NCBI RefSeq assembly: GCF_026239555.1
Contig: NZ_JAPIVP010000012.1
Span: forward strand, 62,001-126,000
Length of the DNA stretch: 64,000 nucleotides
From: Pedobacter sp. PF22-3
GTDB taxonomy: Bacteria > Bacteroidota > Bacteroidia > Sphingobacteriales > Sphingobacteriaceae
Direction: 5' to 3'
The notes beneath the pieces were generated by a model that was not told where the DNA came from, did not search any database, and worked only from the letters and a program-made list of their open reading frames with translations. This document shows positions 35,986 through 44,028 of the stretch, one piece after another (position 1 is the stretch's first letter; the number at the start of each line of letters is the position of its first letter). The position numbers and the translations under genes are program-made.

Positions 35986-36729
35986 ATGCGCGTACTTAAA
36001 ACAATATTGATCATTTTAATATTTGCAAAAAGCATTTGCCACGCGCAACAAAAACAAAATAATACCATACAGAAATATACCTTAACCGGTTTCATAAATA
36101 AGAAAATTCCGGTTGAATTAAACATTTCTGTTTCTAATCAGCTCATTTTAGGAGATATCAGATATTTAAACACCAGATTGAAACAGCCAATTAAAATTAT
36201 TGGCCATATAGAAGATCAAAATCAGTATTCGCTGCATGAATTTGAAAGAGATGGAAATATTAGCGGGAGTATTGATGCAACGCTTAAAAACAATAAACTG
36301 GAAGGCAACTGGTCTTCTACCAAATCAGATACCAGCTATACAATCATATTAGCTCTTAAAACCAATCAAAATCTTAAGCCAGAAATATTTTCACCTCTTA
36401 AACCAGATCAGCTGGCAGGAGAATATGCTTATCAATACGGTGAAAAAGGCTATCAGGGAAGCATCACCATCAAAAAAATAAGTGGCAATACCTACAGTTA
36501 TGATATTGGTTCGGTTACCCATGATCCTGGAAGAAACATTGCTGATGCATCTGGAAAGGCTGTTTTGAAAAATAACCAGCTGATCATTAAGGTGAACAAA
36601 TCATGTGCATTCAAAGTTAAATTCTACAATGGCTTTTTAATCATTTCGCAGGAGAGTCCGTTCCAGTTAAATGATTGTGAATTTGGATTCAACGCCACAC
36701 TAGAAGGCACTTATCTGAAAGTTAAATAG
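35986..36729 (+). CDS. Hypothetical secreted protein
   Basis: 247 residues. A signal peptide (MRVLKTILIILIFAKS, cleavage near CHAQ) is followed by a beta-rich protein with two similar halves, each containing a G-x-I or G-x-W ligand-like turn (ISGSIDATLKNNKLEGNW and LAGEYAYQYGEKGYQGSITI). I do not recognise a family. Periplasmic or surface location is likely. Its stop lies just before the hairpin array at 36741. Confidence 0.6.
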   Translation: MRVLKTILIILIFAKSICHAQQKQNNTIQKYTLTGFINKKIPVELNISVSNQLILGDIRYLNTRLKQPIKIIGHIEDQNQYSLHEFERDGNISGSIDATLKNNKLEGNWSSTKSDTSYTIILALKTNQNLKPEIFSPLKPDQLAGEYAYQYGEKGYQGSITIKKISGNTYSYDIGSVTHDPGRNIADASGKAVLKNNQLIIKVNKSCAFKVKFYNGFLIISQESPFQLNDCEFGFNATLEGTYLKVK

Positions 36730-36740
36730 CAAACACTTAT

Positions 36741-37210
36741 CTGGTCTTAGCGCCTCGCTAAGCATTTTTTTTTGCCACAGAAACACGGAAGGCACGGAAA
36801 CTAAGCAGGAATAAAGGATCAGCCACTTACTTCATGTTTTTTCGGTAATCAACAACCAATGTTTCATCTGCAGTACCTTACCTATTCTTAGCGTCTCGCT
36901 AAGAATAAAGTTTAATTCTGTCAAATGGCATTAGCATCTCGCTAAGCATTTTTTGCCACGGAAACACAGAAGCACGGAAATTAACTTATCTGGTATTTAA
37001 CTAGTCTTATTGTCTCATTAAGAATGAAGTTAATTCTTTTATTATGAACCTTACCTGGTCTTATCTTCTCGTTAAGACTAAAGTTTAATTCTCATCAAGG
37101 AGTATGGATAATGCAAAAGACGCTTCGACTCCGCTCAGCGTGACAACCCGCGAGAGAATCAACTGGCTTTAGCATCTTTGTTAAGCGTTTTTTGGCCATG
37201 GAAATACAAA
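36741..37210. repeat. Array of about six degenerate hairpin units
   Basis: The 659-bp gap 36730-37388 has no gene. Six units each contain a short hairpin related to CTTAGCG-TCT-CGCTAAG: at 36746-36762 (7-bp stem), 36884-36906 (perfect 10-bp stem ATTCTTAGCG / CGCTAAGAAT), 36930-36947, 37004-37024, 37058-37078 and 37168-37187. Three units are followed by a T run and GCCACAGAAACACGGAAGGC-like text (36774, 36952, 37192). A separate common mini-repeat CGCTTCGACTCCGCTCAGCG sits at 37121-37140. Confidence 0.7.
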
Positions 37211-37326
37211 GTGCACAGAATTAGGCAAGAATTGTTATTTACCAATACTGATGAACCACAATATGTAAAAAAATGTTAATTGGGTTAAACATTGTTAAAA
37301 TCTACCAATTAATGCAACTAATGATC

Positions 37327-37334
37327 TAGTTTTG
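37327..37334 (+). promoter_or_regulatory. -7 promoter box before the outer-membrane receptor gene
   Basis: TAGTTTTG matches TAnnTTTG, 54 nt before the ATG at 37389. No clear -33 element. Confidence 0.45.
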
Positions 37335-37388
37335 TTTAATTCCTAATCAGATAAAAGGAGAAACTAATCATCAGATCCCTAGCTAATA

Positions 37389-39815
37389 ATGAAACCATTC
37401 GCTCCATTCTTTATGATACTTACTTTATTTTGTGTCAATCTGCTTTATGCCCAAACTGTAAAAACCCATATTACTGGAACAGTTATCTCTAAAAACAACA
37501 CAAAAATTTTGGCTACGCTCAAATTTAAAAGTGGAACAGACTATTCCTTTATCAAAACCGTGACAACTAACGAACAAGGGAATTTTACATTGGATAATTT
37601 CCCGTCGGGTAAGTGTACAGTAGAAGTTAAATCACTTGGTTATAAAACCCTTTTAGAAACGCTGGAGCTAAAACCACACAAAACCAATATCGATTTAAGT
37701 TTTACGTTACAACCGGATATAAATGAACTGGAAAGTGTTGTTATTGCTGGCCGCAAGTCTTTAATAGAACGTTATAACGATAAAACTGTGATGAACGTAG
37801 AGAACAGTATTGTTTCAACCGGAAATACTGCACTCGAAGTACTTGCTAAAATGCCCGGTGTAACGGTTAATCAGGATGGGATAATCAATATCAGAGGTAG
37901 ATCTGGTGTCAATGTGCTTATTGATGGAAAATCGACTTATTTATCGGCCGAACAATTGGCTACCAGATTACGATCGTTAAATAGTAGCGAAATAAAAACG
38001 ATCGAACTAATTACCAGCCCTTCTTCTAAATACGATGCTGAAGGAAATGCAGGTCTGCTCAATATCAAGCTAAAAAAGAACGCGAACTATGGTACAAACG
38101 GAAACATAGATTTAGGTTTCGGATATGGCAAGAATCCAAAAAGCGATGCCGGGATATCCATTAACCATCGAAACAAGAACCTTAACATTTTCGGGAACTT
38201 CGCTAGCAACAATAATAAAGCCACCGAAAACCTGGACATTTTGAGGGTAGTAAATGGCAACGATCAAAATACTTATTTCCATCAATCGAATACACAGACC
38301 AGATCCACACATAATAACAATTACAAAGCTGGGATTGATTATTTCATCAACGATAAAAACACTTTAGGTTTCCTCACTACGGGTTATTTCAACGATGGTC
38401 ACGATGCATCTAATGGCCTTACCGCTATTGGGCAAAGTTTTACAAAGGTTGATTCTTCTATCGTTGCCGATAATCCAGCAAGGAATAAATACCGCAATCA
38501 GGCTTATAACCTCAATTACAAAAGAGTGATGGATACCTTAGGTCAGGAATTATCAATCGATTTAGATTATGCGAAATACCATAGTGAAGAAAATACCATT
38601 TACCAAAATTCCTTTTTCGACCAAAGTGCTTCGATGTATAAATCACCTGCCATTTTTCGAAATGCCACCCCTTCCCTTATCACTATCAAAGCTGCGAAAA
38701 TTGATTATGCACTTCCACTTAACACTACTACTAAACTAGCCTTAGGTTTAAAAAGCAGTTGGGTAAGTACAGACAATGATTTTCGGTTCGAAAACCTAAT
38801 CGGAACAGATTGGAAAAATGATGCAGGCAGAAGTAACCGCTTTATTTACGACGAAAACATCAATGCCGCTTATGCCACCCTAAAGCATGAATTTAAATCA
38901 ACTAGTGTTGAAATTGGTTTACGAACTGAACAAACCAACTCCAAAGGAAATTCGATTAACGACAATAAGATTGTAAAACGCAGTTATTTTGATTTTTTCC
39001 CAAGTTTTAACATCAACCAAAGCCTAAATGCTAATCATGAAATTGGTTTTTCATACGGCAGAAGGATAGATCGACCTGATTACAAATCACTCAATCCCTT
39101 CGTTTACTTTGTTGATCTATATACTTTTAGTCAGGGAAATCCTTTTCTTAATCCGCAGTATACCAATTCTTTTCAACTGGCGTACAATTATAAAAAAACA
39201 TTAAATATTTCATTGGGATACAGCATCACCAACAATTTAATTATTGACGTTTTGCTACCTGAAAACGAGAAGAAAACATTGTATCAAACCGTTCAAAACC
39301 TCGATAAACAATATGCCTATGATCTAACGATCGGCTACCCTACAATCATTACCAAATTCTGGAGCATGGACAATACACTTACCAGCACCTATAACCAGAT
39401 CAAAACCGCAAACTTAGGCGATGGTGTATACGACAGAAAGAAAGTGAATTTTATGATCAACAGTAGTCACAGTTTTACGCTCAGTCCATCAACATCAGCA
39501 GAACTGTCAGGAGAATATGCCTCTTCGCAAATTTATGGCACTTATGCCATTAAGCCCTATTATGGAGTAGATTTTGGAATCAAGAAATCGTTCTTCGACA
39601 AGAAACTCAATGTTAAACTTTCTGCCAACGATGTTTTCGACACCAGAAAAGCAAGAATCAGCAGTGCACTTTCGGGTTTAGATTATAACCTCACGCAAAA
39701 ACAAGAGAGCAGGGTTTACAGACTCAGTTTAAATTACATTTTTGGTAGCAGCAGTATTAAGAGCACCCGGGAGCGAAAAACCAGCGTAACTGATGAACAA
39801 GGCCGGATCAAATAA
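37389..39815 (+). CDS. Outer-membrane beta-barrel (TonB receptor-like) protein
   Basis: 808 residues: signal peptide (ending LLYAQ), CarboxypepD_reg-like domain (about 22-110, NEQGNFTLDNFPSGKCTVEV), a plug-like region (about 120-230; GVTVNQDGIINIRGRSGVNV and VLIDGKSTYLS), and a barrel of the OMP_b-brl_3 type. Such proteins resemble TonB receptors but often lack clear substrate assignment. It stands alone and is convergent with the efflux gene with only 4 bp between stop codons. Confidence 0.85.
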   Translation: MKPFAPFFMILTLFCVNLLYAQTVKTHITGTVISKNNTKILATLKFKSGTDYSFIKTVTTNEQGNFTLDNFPSGKCTVEVKSLGYKTLLETLELKPHKTNIDLSFTLQPDINELESVVIAGRKSLIERYNDKTVMNVENSIVSTGNTALEVLAKMPGVTVNQDGIINIRGRSGVNVLIDGKSTYLSAEQLATRLRSLNSSEIKTIELITSPSSKYDAEGNAGLLNIKLKKNANYGTNGNIDLGFGYGKNPKSDAGISINHRNKNLNIFGNFASNNNKATENLDILRVVNGNDQNTYFHQSNTQTRSTHNNNYKAGIDYFINDKNTLGFLTTGYFNDGHDASNGLTAIGQSFTKVDSSIVADNPARNKYRNQAYNLNYKRVMDTLGQELSIDLDYAKYHSEENTIYQNSFFDQSASMYKSPAIFRNATPSLITIKAAKIDYALPLNTTTKLALGLKSSWVSTDNDFRFENLIGTDWKNDAGRSNRFIYDENINAAYATLKHEFKSTSVEIGLRTEQTNSKGNSINDNKIVKRSYFDFFPSFNINQSLNANHEIGFSYGRRIDRPDYKSLNPFVYFVDLYTFSQGNPFLNPQYTNSFQLAYNYKKTLNISLGYSITNNLIIDVLLPENEKKTLYQTVQNLDKQYAYDLTIGYPTIITKFWSMDNTLTSTYNQIKTANLGDGVYDRKKVNFMINSSHSFTLSPSTSAELSGEYASSQIYGTYAIKPYYGVDFGIKKSFFDKKLNVKLSANDVFDTRKARISSALSGLDYNLTQKQESRVYRLSLNYIFGSSSIKSTRERKTSVTDEQGRIK

Positions 39816-39819
39816 TAAA

Positions 39820-41037
39820 TTATACTTCATCTTTTTTTCGAATCCTTAAAATAATAAACATCACTAAAACCGATATTAAGATCATGATCAGATAACTATA
39901 GCTTAGGTTACGTTCATCTTTGGCCGGGATCAGATTTACGATACCATAACTCAAAAAAGAAACAATCACATAGGTAATCCCTCCTGTTAAGCCGCCTGCA
40001 ATGCCCGCATTTTTTGGGAATTTGCTCAGACAGAATGTAAAGTAATTATTAAAGGTAAAGCCTGCTCCTACATTAATTAAAAAGGCAAAGAAAATTAACG
40101 ACCAGATGTTAGAAACAAAATTTAAGCTTACAATCATCAAGACGACAAAAGCAACCTGAAACAGAGAATTAATCATTAGTCTTCTAAAGAAGGGCTTATT
40201 AATGGTGGCCTTGCCTATAAAGCCTCCAACCATCCAGGCAAAACCTAAAAACAATGAGCTATAACCTGCAATAACAGGTGAAAAATTAAAATGATGTTCG
40301 ATAATAAACGGGCCGGTCATATTGTAAACCATAACCATACAATAGGCTAAGCCCAACATTACAATACCCAGGGTAAAACTGGTTGTTTTAATCATTTCGA
40401 TATAAATACCTGTTATTTTCTTTAGCTGAAAATCAGTAAAATGTTTTAACGTTTCGCCACTGAACAATAACTCCAGCACCGCAAAAACAAGTGCAAAACC
40501 TGCCAAAAAATAAAAATTGGATTCCCAACCAAATACAGTTTGAAGATAACCACCAATAAAAGGTGCTACAATTGGCCCAGTAGACCAAATGATGGAAAAC
40601 AGACTGAGGTAATGTTTTAACTGATTGCCTTCGAAGAGGTCAACAAAGTATGCCCTTTTCGCCACCACAATTGCGCCTACAGTAAGTCCATGAATAACGC
40701 GCATTAAATAAATGAGGTAAATGTTATGGGTTGTGGCAATAACAATACTTGCCGCTGCAAAAATCAACAACGCATACAGGCAGATCTTATACCTTCCAAA
40801 GCTATCAAGCACACTCCCGATAAAAAGTTGCGCAATACCATAGCTAATTAAAAAGATACTTAAGGTGAGTTGAACCTGAACACTGCTTACTTGCATTTCA
40901 CCTGCCATTGTTGGTAAGGAGGGTATATAAATATCGGTAGCAAAACCAGACAATGGAATTAAGGCAAAGGCCAGTATAGTGGCCAAACCCTGGTGGCGTT
41001 CTTTAATATATTTTATTTGTGCTGTATTTGCATTCAT
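39820..41037 (-). CDS. Bcr/CflA family multidrug efflux MFS transporter
   Basis: About 405 residues from the ATG at 41037 (an ATG at 41076 would add 13 residues). Twelve membrane segments; GFATDIYIPSLPTMAGE near the first helix and the LDSFGRYKICLYA loop match the Bcr/CflA drug:H+ antiporters. Drug specificity unknown. Nothing nearby suggests a regulator. Confidence 0.85.
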   Translation of the reverse strand: MNANTAQIKYIKERHQGLATILAFALIPLSGFATDIYIPSLPTMAGEMQVSSVQVQLTLSIFLISYGIAQLFIGSVLDSFGRYKICLYALLIFAAASIVIATTHNIYLIYLMRVIHGLTVGAIVVAKRAYFVDLFEGNQLKHYLSLFSIIWSTGPIVAPFIGGYLQTVFGWESNFYFLAGFALVFAVLELLFSGETLKHFTDFQLKKITGIYIEMIKTTSFTLGIVMLGLAYCMVMVYNMTGPFIIEHHFNFSPVIAGYSSLFLGFAWMVGGFIGKATINKPFFRRLMINSLFQVAFVVLMIVSLNFVSNIWSLIFFAFLINVGAGFTFNNYFTFCLSKFPKNAGIAGGLTGGITYVIVSFLSYGIVNLIPAKDERNLSYSYLIMILISVLVMFIILRIRKKDEV

Positions 41038-41328
41038 CTTGATACTCTTACCTTTAAAAATATTCCAATCAAACATCTAATTAAGATCCCTTATTTATCT
41101 GATTGATTATTGGCAACAAAATTAGAACTTTCACGAGTCATAAAATTATGCCAATCAAACAAAGGATTATTCAAGCCAAATAATTTTAAATTTTTACTTT
41201 AATCTAATAAACAAGCTTCTTTTCTTCGGCATTTTACCACTCATGGCGTAGTGTATTGAAAATTATATCCTGCTTTAAACGTTTTTAGCCAAACTTTTTA
41301 TAAGTTTGAACAAACAAGCAAATAAAAG
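41038..41328. other. Intergenic region between efflux pump and APC permease
   Basis: About 250-290 bp of AT-rich divergent upstream DNA. Apart from the -7 box TAAGTTTG at 41301-41308 (20 nt before the permease ATG) I see no repeat, RNA or ORF of note. Confidence 0.5.
41301..41308 (+). promoter_or_regulatory. -7 promoter box of the long APC permease
   Basis: TAAGTTTG matches TAnnTTTG, 20 nt before the ATG. Confidence 0.45.
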
Positions 41329-43278
41329 ATGTTCGAAAAGCTATTCAGAAAGAAATCTATTTCCAAGATATTACAAGATGCGGCAAAAGGCTATGGCGAC
41401 CACGAAAATACATTACATAAAACACTCGGTGTACGCGATTTAACAGCTTTTGGAATTGCAGCAATTATTGGAGCCGGCATTTTTAGTACGATTGGCAAGG
41501 CAAGTGCAGATGGTGGTCCGGCGGTAATCTTTTTATTTATTTTTACAGCGGTAGCCTGTAGTTTCGCAGCCTTTGCTTACGCAGAGTTTGCCTCAATGGT
41601 ACCGGTTTCGGGTAGCGCTTACACGTATTCTTACGTAGCCTTTGGCGAATTGGTAGCCTGGATTATTGGATGGTCGCTCATTATGGAATATTCTATCGGT
41701 AATATTACGGTAGCCATATCCTGGTCTGATTATTTTACTGGATTACTCTCCACCATAAAAATACCTCCCCTCGGCATAGATGGAATCCACGTACCCGATT
41801 GGATGACAATGGATTATTTAAGTGCTTACAACGGACATAAACATGCTGAAGCACTTTTAGCCGCTGGAAAAAACCTTGCAGATTTAGATTCGGCCACAGC
41901 TTTGGCCAATAATGCATGGCTCACCGCCCCAAAAATCGGTAGTTTTCACATCGTTGCAGATATCCCTGCCCTGGGCATTATCATTTTAATTACCTGGTTA
42001 ATTTACCGAGGTATGAAAGAGAGCCGTAATGCCAGTAATGCCATGGTGGTGGTTAAGCTTGCCGTAATTCTTTTGGTATTGGCGGTAGGTATATTTTATG
42101 TAGATACAAAAAATTGGGATCCATTTGCACCTAATGGCGTTGCAGGAGTTCTAAAAGGCGTTTCAGCAGTATTTTTTGCTTATATCGGTTTCGATGCCAT
42201 TTCTACAACGGCTGAAGAATGTAAAAACCCACAACGCGATTTGCCGCGTGGAATGATGTGGGCCATTATTATCTGTACCATTCTTTATGTAGCTATTGCA
42301 TTGGTTTTAACCGGTATTGTTAAATCAGATACCTTAGCCGTTGGCGATCCCTTAGCATTTGTTTTTGATCAGATTAATTTAAAATTAATGAGCGGTATTA
42401 TTGCCGTAAGTGCGGTATTTGCAATGGCCAGTGTACTTTTGGTATTTCAGATGGGTCAACCCCGCATCTGGATGAGCATGAGCAGAGACGGGTTGTTACC
42501 GAAATCATTTTCTAAAATCCACCCGAAATATAAAACACCTTCATTTGCTACAATTGTGGTTGGCTTTGTAGTAGCTGTACCATCGCTTTTTATGAACCTT
42601 ACCATCGTAACCGATTTATGTTCTATCGGAACACTTTTCGCTTTCGTATTGGTTTGTGCAGGAGTTTTGGTACTACAGAACAGGCCTGACGTTCAACGTG
42701 GAAAATTCAAAATACCATATGTAAACAGTAAATTTATTATTCCGGTTATTTTAATTGGCGCCTTAATTTTCGCATTTACAAATTACGGAAAAGAAACCAA
42801 AGCATTCTTTTTCAATTCGCCCAAAACCATCCAAACCGTGACTTTCGTAACCTCTTTAAGTGGCGATGAACTGAAAATTGTTAAAGAAGAAATTGTTAAC
42901 AATGCTAAGCCGCAAATTGTATTGGCCGAGAAAGTAGACGCAGAATCTTACCTCAGTGCATTACCTGCTGATCGTTATGAGCAGTTTATTTCAGCCTCAA
43001 AAGTGCCTGTAGAGAAGAAATACGAAAGTGGCTGGGGTTTATTTAAGCACAAAATCCCTATGTGGATTTTCTTGATTATCTGCGTGGTCATCACCTACTA
43101 TTGCATTACCAAAAACTTATCATTAATTCCTGTTTTGGGATTGATCAGCTGTTTATACATGATGTGCGAACTTGGTATTTCAAACTGGATCGGTTTCGGC
43201 ATTTGGCTGGTAGTTGGGCTGGTGGTTTATTTTGCTTATGGTTACAGGCATAGTAAACTGGCAAATCCGGAGGTTTAG
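41329..43278 (+). CDS. APC-family amino acid permease, long form
   Basis: 649 residues. N-terminal KTLGVRDLTAFGIAAIIGAG and the later GFDAISTTAEECKNPQRDLP and GQPRIWMSMSRDGLLP are APC motifs shared with the permease at 1-936. Two extra soluble stretches are seen: about residues 144-205 between early helices, and about 487-570 (KTIQTVTFVTSLSGDELKIV onward) before the last helices, which looks like a compact alpha/beta insert. The RAYT ORF starts 3 bp after its stop. Confidence 0.88.
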   Translation: MFEKLFRKKSISKILQDAAKGYGDHENTLHKTLGVRDLTAFGIAAIIGAGIFSTIGKASADGGPAVIFLFIFTAVACSFAAFAYAEFASMVPVSGSAYTYSYVAFGELVAWIIGWSLIMEYSIGNITVAISWSDYFTGLLSTIKIPPLGIDGIHVPDWMTMDYLSAYNGHKHAEALLAAGKNLADLDSATALANNAWLTAPKIGSFHIVADIPALGIIILITWLIYRGMKESRNASNAMVVVKLAVILLVLAVGIFYVDTKNWDPFAPNGVAGVLKGVSAVFFAYIGFDAISTTAEECKNPQRDLPRGMMWAIIICTILYVAIALVLTGIVKSDTLAVGDPLAFVFDQINLKLMSGIIAVSAVFAMASVLLVFQMGQPRIWMSMSRDGLLPKSFSKIHPKYKTPSFATIVVGFVVAVPSLFMNLTIVTDLCSIGTLFAFVLVCAGVLVLQNRPDVQRGKFKIPYVNSKFIIPVILIGALIFAFTNYGKETKAFFFNSPKTIQTVTFVTSLSGDELKIVKEEIVNNAKPQIVLAEKVDAESYLSALPADRYEQFISASKVPVEKKYESGWGLFKHKIPMWIFLIICVVITYYCITKNLSLIPVLGLISCLYMMCELGISNWIGFGIWLVVGLVVYFAYGYRHSKLANPEV

Positions 43279-43281
43279 TAA

Positions 43282-43833
43282 ATGAAATACAATCCTTTAA
43301 TACATCATCGAAGATCGATCAGGTTAAAGGGTTACGACTATTCAAAAGCAGGGGCATATTTTATCACGATCTGCTGTGAAGATAGAATCCATAGATTTGG
43401 AAAAGTTTCAGGTGATGAAATGATCCTAAATCAGCCTGGAACTATCGCTTATAACGAATGGATTAATTTAGCGGAGAGATTTCCGAATTTTGAACTTGAT
43501 GTTTTTCAGATCATGCCGAATCACATGCATGGCATCATCGTCTTATCAGATCGAACTACTGTCGGGGCGACCCTTGCGGTCGCACAAGAGCAAAACGAAT
43601 TAAACAGGGCGACCGCAAGGGTCGCCCCGACAATTGCTGAAATCGTCGGAGCTTACAAATCAATTGTTTCAAATGCATGCCTGCAGTTGTTCAAGTCACA
43701 CAATAAAATAATGGGAAAGCTCTGGCAGCGTAATTATTACGAACACATCATTCGTGATGAAAGAGCATATCAAAACATTTCAAATTACATCATCAATAAT
43801 CCCGGTAAATGGAACGAGGATAAATTCCATTAA
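43282..43833 (+). CDS. REP-associated tyrosine transposase (RAYT, Y1/HUH family)
   Basis: 183 residues. RRSIRLKGYDYSKAGAYFIT at the start, the HUH metal motif H81-M-H83 (QIMPNHMHGIIVL) and the C-terminal helix ...YIINNPGKW (candidate catalytic Tyr163 or Tyr169) are typical of IS200-like RAYT proteins, single-strand DNA nucleases that mobilise REP hairpins. Residues 94-117 (VGATLAVA...RATARVAPT) are encoded by a pair of inverted REP-like hairpins lying in frame between the HUH region and the C-terminal helix. The gene has no flanking insertion-sequence ends that I can see. Confidence 0.88.
   Translation: MKYNPLIHHRRSIRLKGYDYSKAGAYFITICCEDRIHRFGKVSGDEMILNQPGTIAYNEWINLAERFPNFELDVFQIMPNHMHGIIVLSDRTTVGATLAVAQEQNELNRATARVAPTIAEIVGAYKSIVSNACLQLFKSHNKIMGKLWQRNYYEHIIRDERAYQNISNYIINNPGKWNEDKFH
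43561..43631. repeat. REP-like inverted repeat pair inside the RAYT gene
   Basis: Perfect 23-bp arms, 43561-43583 and 43609-43631, around a 25-nt loop. Each arm begins GTCGGG and contains its own hairpin GCGACC-(5 nt)-GGTCGC, the layout of a REP element (short 5' tag plus hairpin) in a head-to-head pair (BIME-like). The 72-nt block 43561-43632 adds exactly 24 codons and keeps the frame. Confidence 0.9.
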
Positions 43834-43835
43834 AC

Positions 43836-43867
43836 AAAAATCCCCTTTCTTGAGTAGAAAGAGGATT
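43836..43867 (-). terminator. Terminator after kup and the small membrane protein
   Basis: An 11-bp stem (43839-43849 with 43857-43867, one G-U wobble in the minus RNA), 7-nt loop and T-rich tail on the minus strand. It ends just 5 bp past the small ORF stop. Confidence 0.85.
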
Positions 43868-43871
43868 ATAT

Positions 43872-44024
43872 TTATTTCTTCTTGATAAATGCCAGTGCGG
43901 TAATCATCACGAGGCCTAATCCAGATGCAATCATGTAATTATTAGCATGATCCAGATGGTATATTTTGGCTGCGGGACCTGCTATAAACAGTATGATTCC
44001 CAAACTTAAAATGGCAGTCCTCAT
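43872..44024 (-). CDS. Small membrane protein, 50 aa, downstream of kup
   Basis: A short ORF of 50 codons starting 4 bp after the kup stop codon and ending just before a strong terminator, so it lies in the kup transcript. Two hydrophobic segments (about residues 4-20, AILSLGIILFIAGPAA, and 30-47, YMIASGLGLVMITALAF) with a polar turn (KIYHLDHAN) predict a two-helix membrane hairpin, ending KKK. I recognise no family. A partner or regulator of Kup is an inference from position only. Confidence 0.65.
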   Translation of the reverse strand: MRTAILSLGIILFIAGPAAKIYHLDHANNYMIASGLGLVMITALAFIKKK

Positions 44025-44028
44025 TTAA

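Noticed and set aside
36741-37210. CRISPR-like repeat array
   Set aside because: Units are degenerate hairpins with unequal spacing, no fixed-length unique spacers, and no cas genes nearby.
43282-43833. RAYT as pseudogene
   Set aside because: The inserted palindrome keeps the frame, and HUH motif and C-terminal tyrosines are intact.
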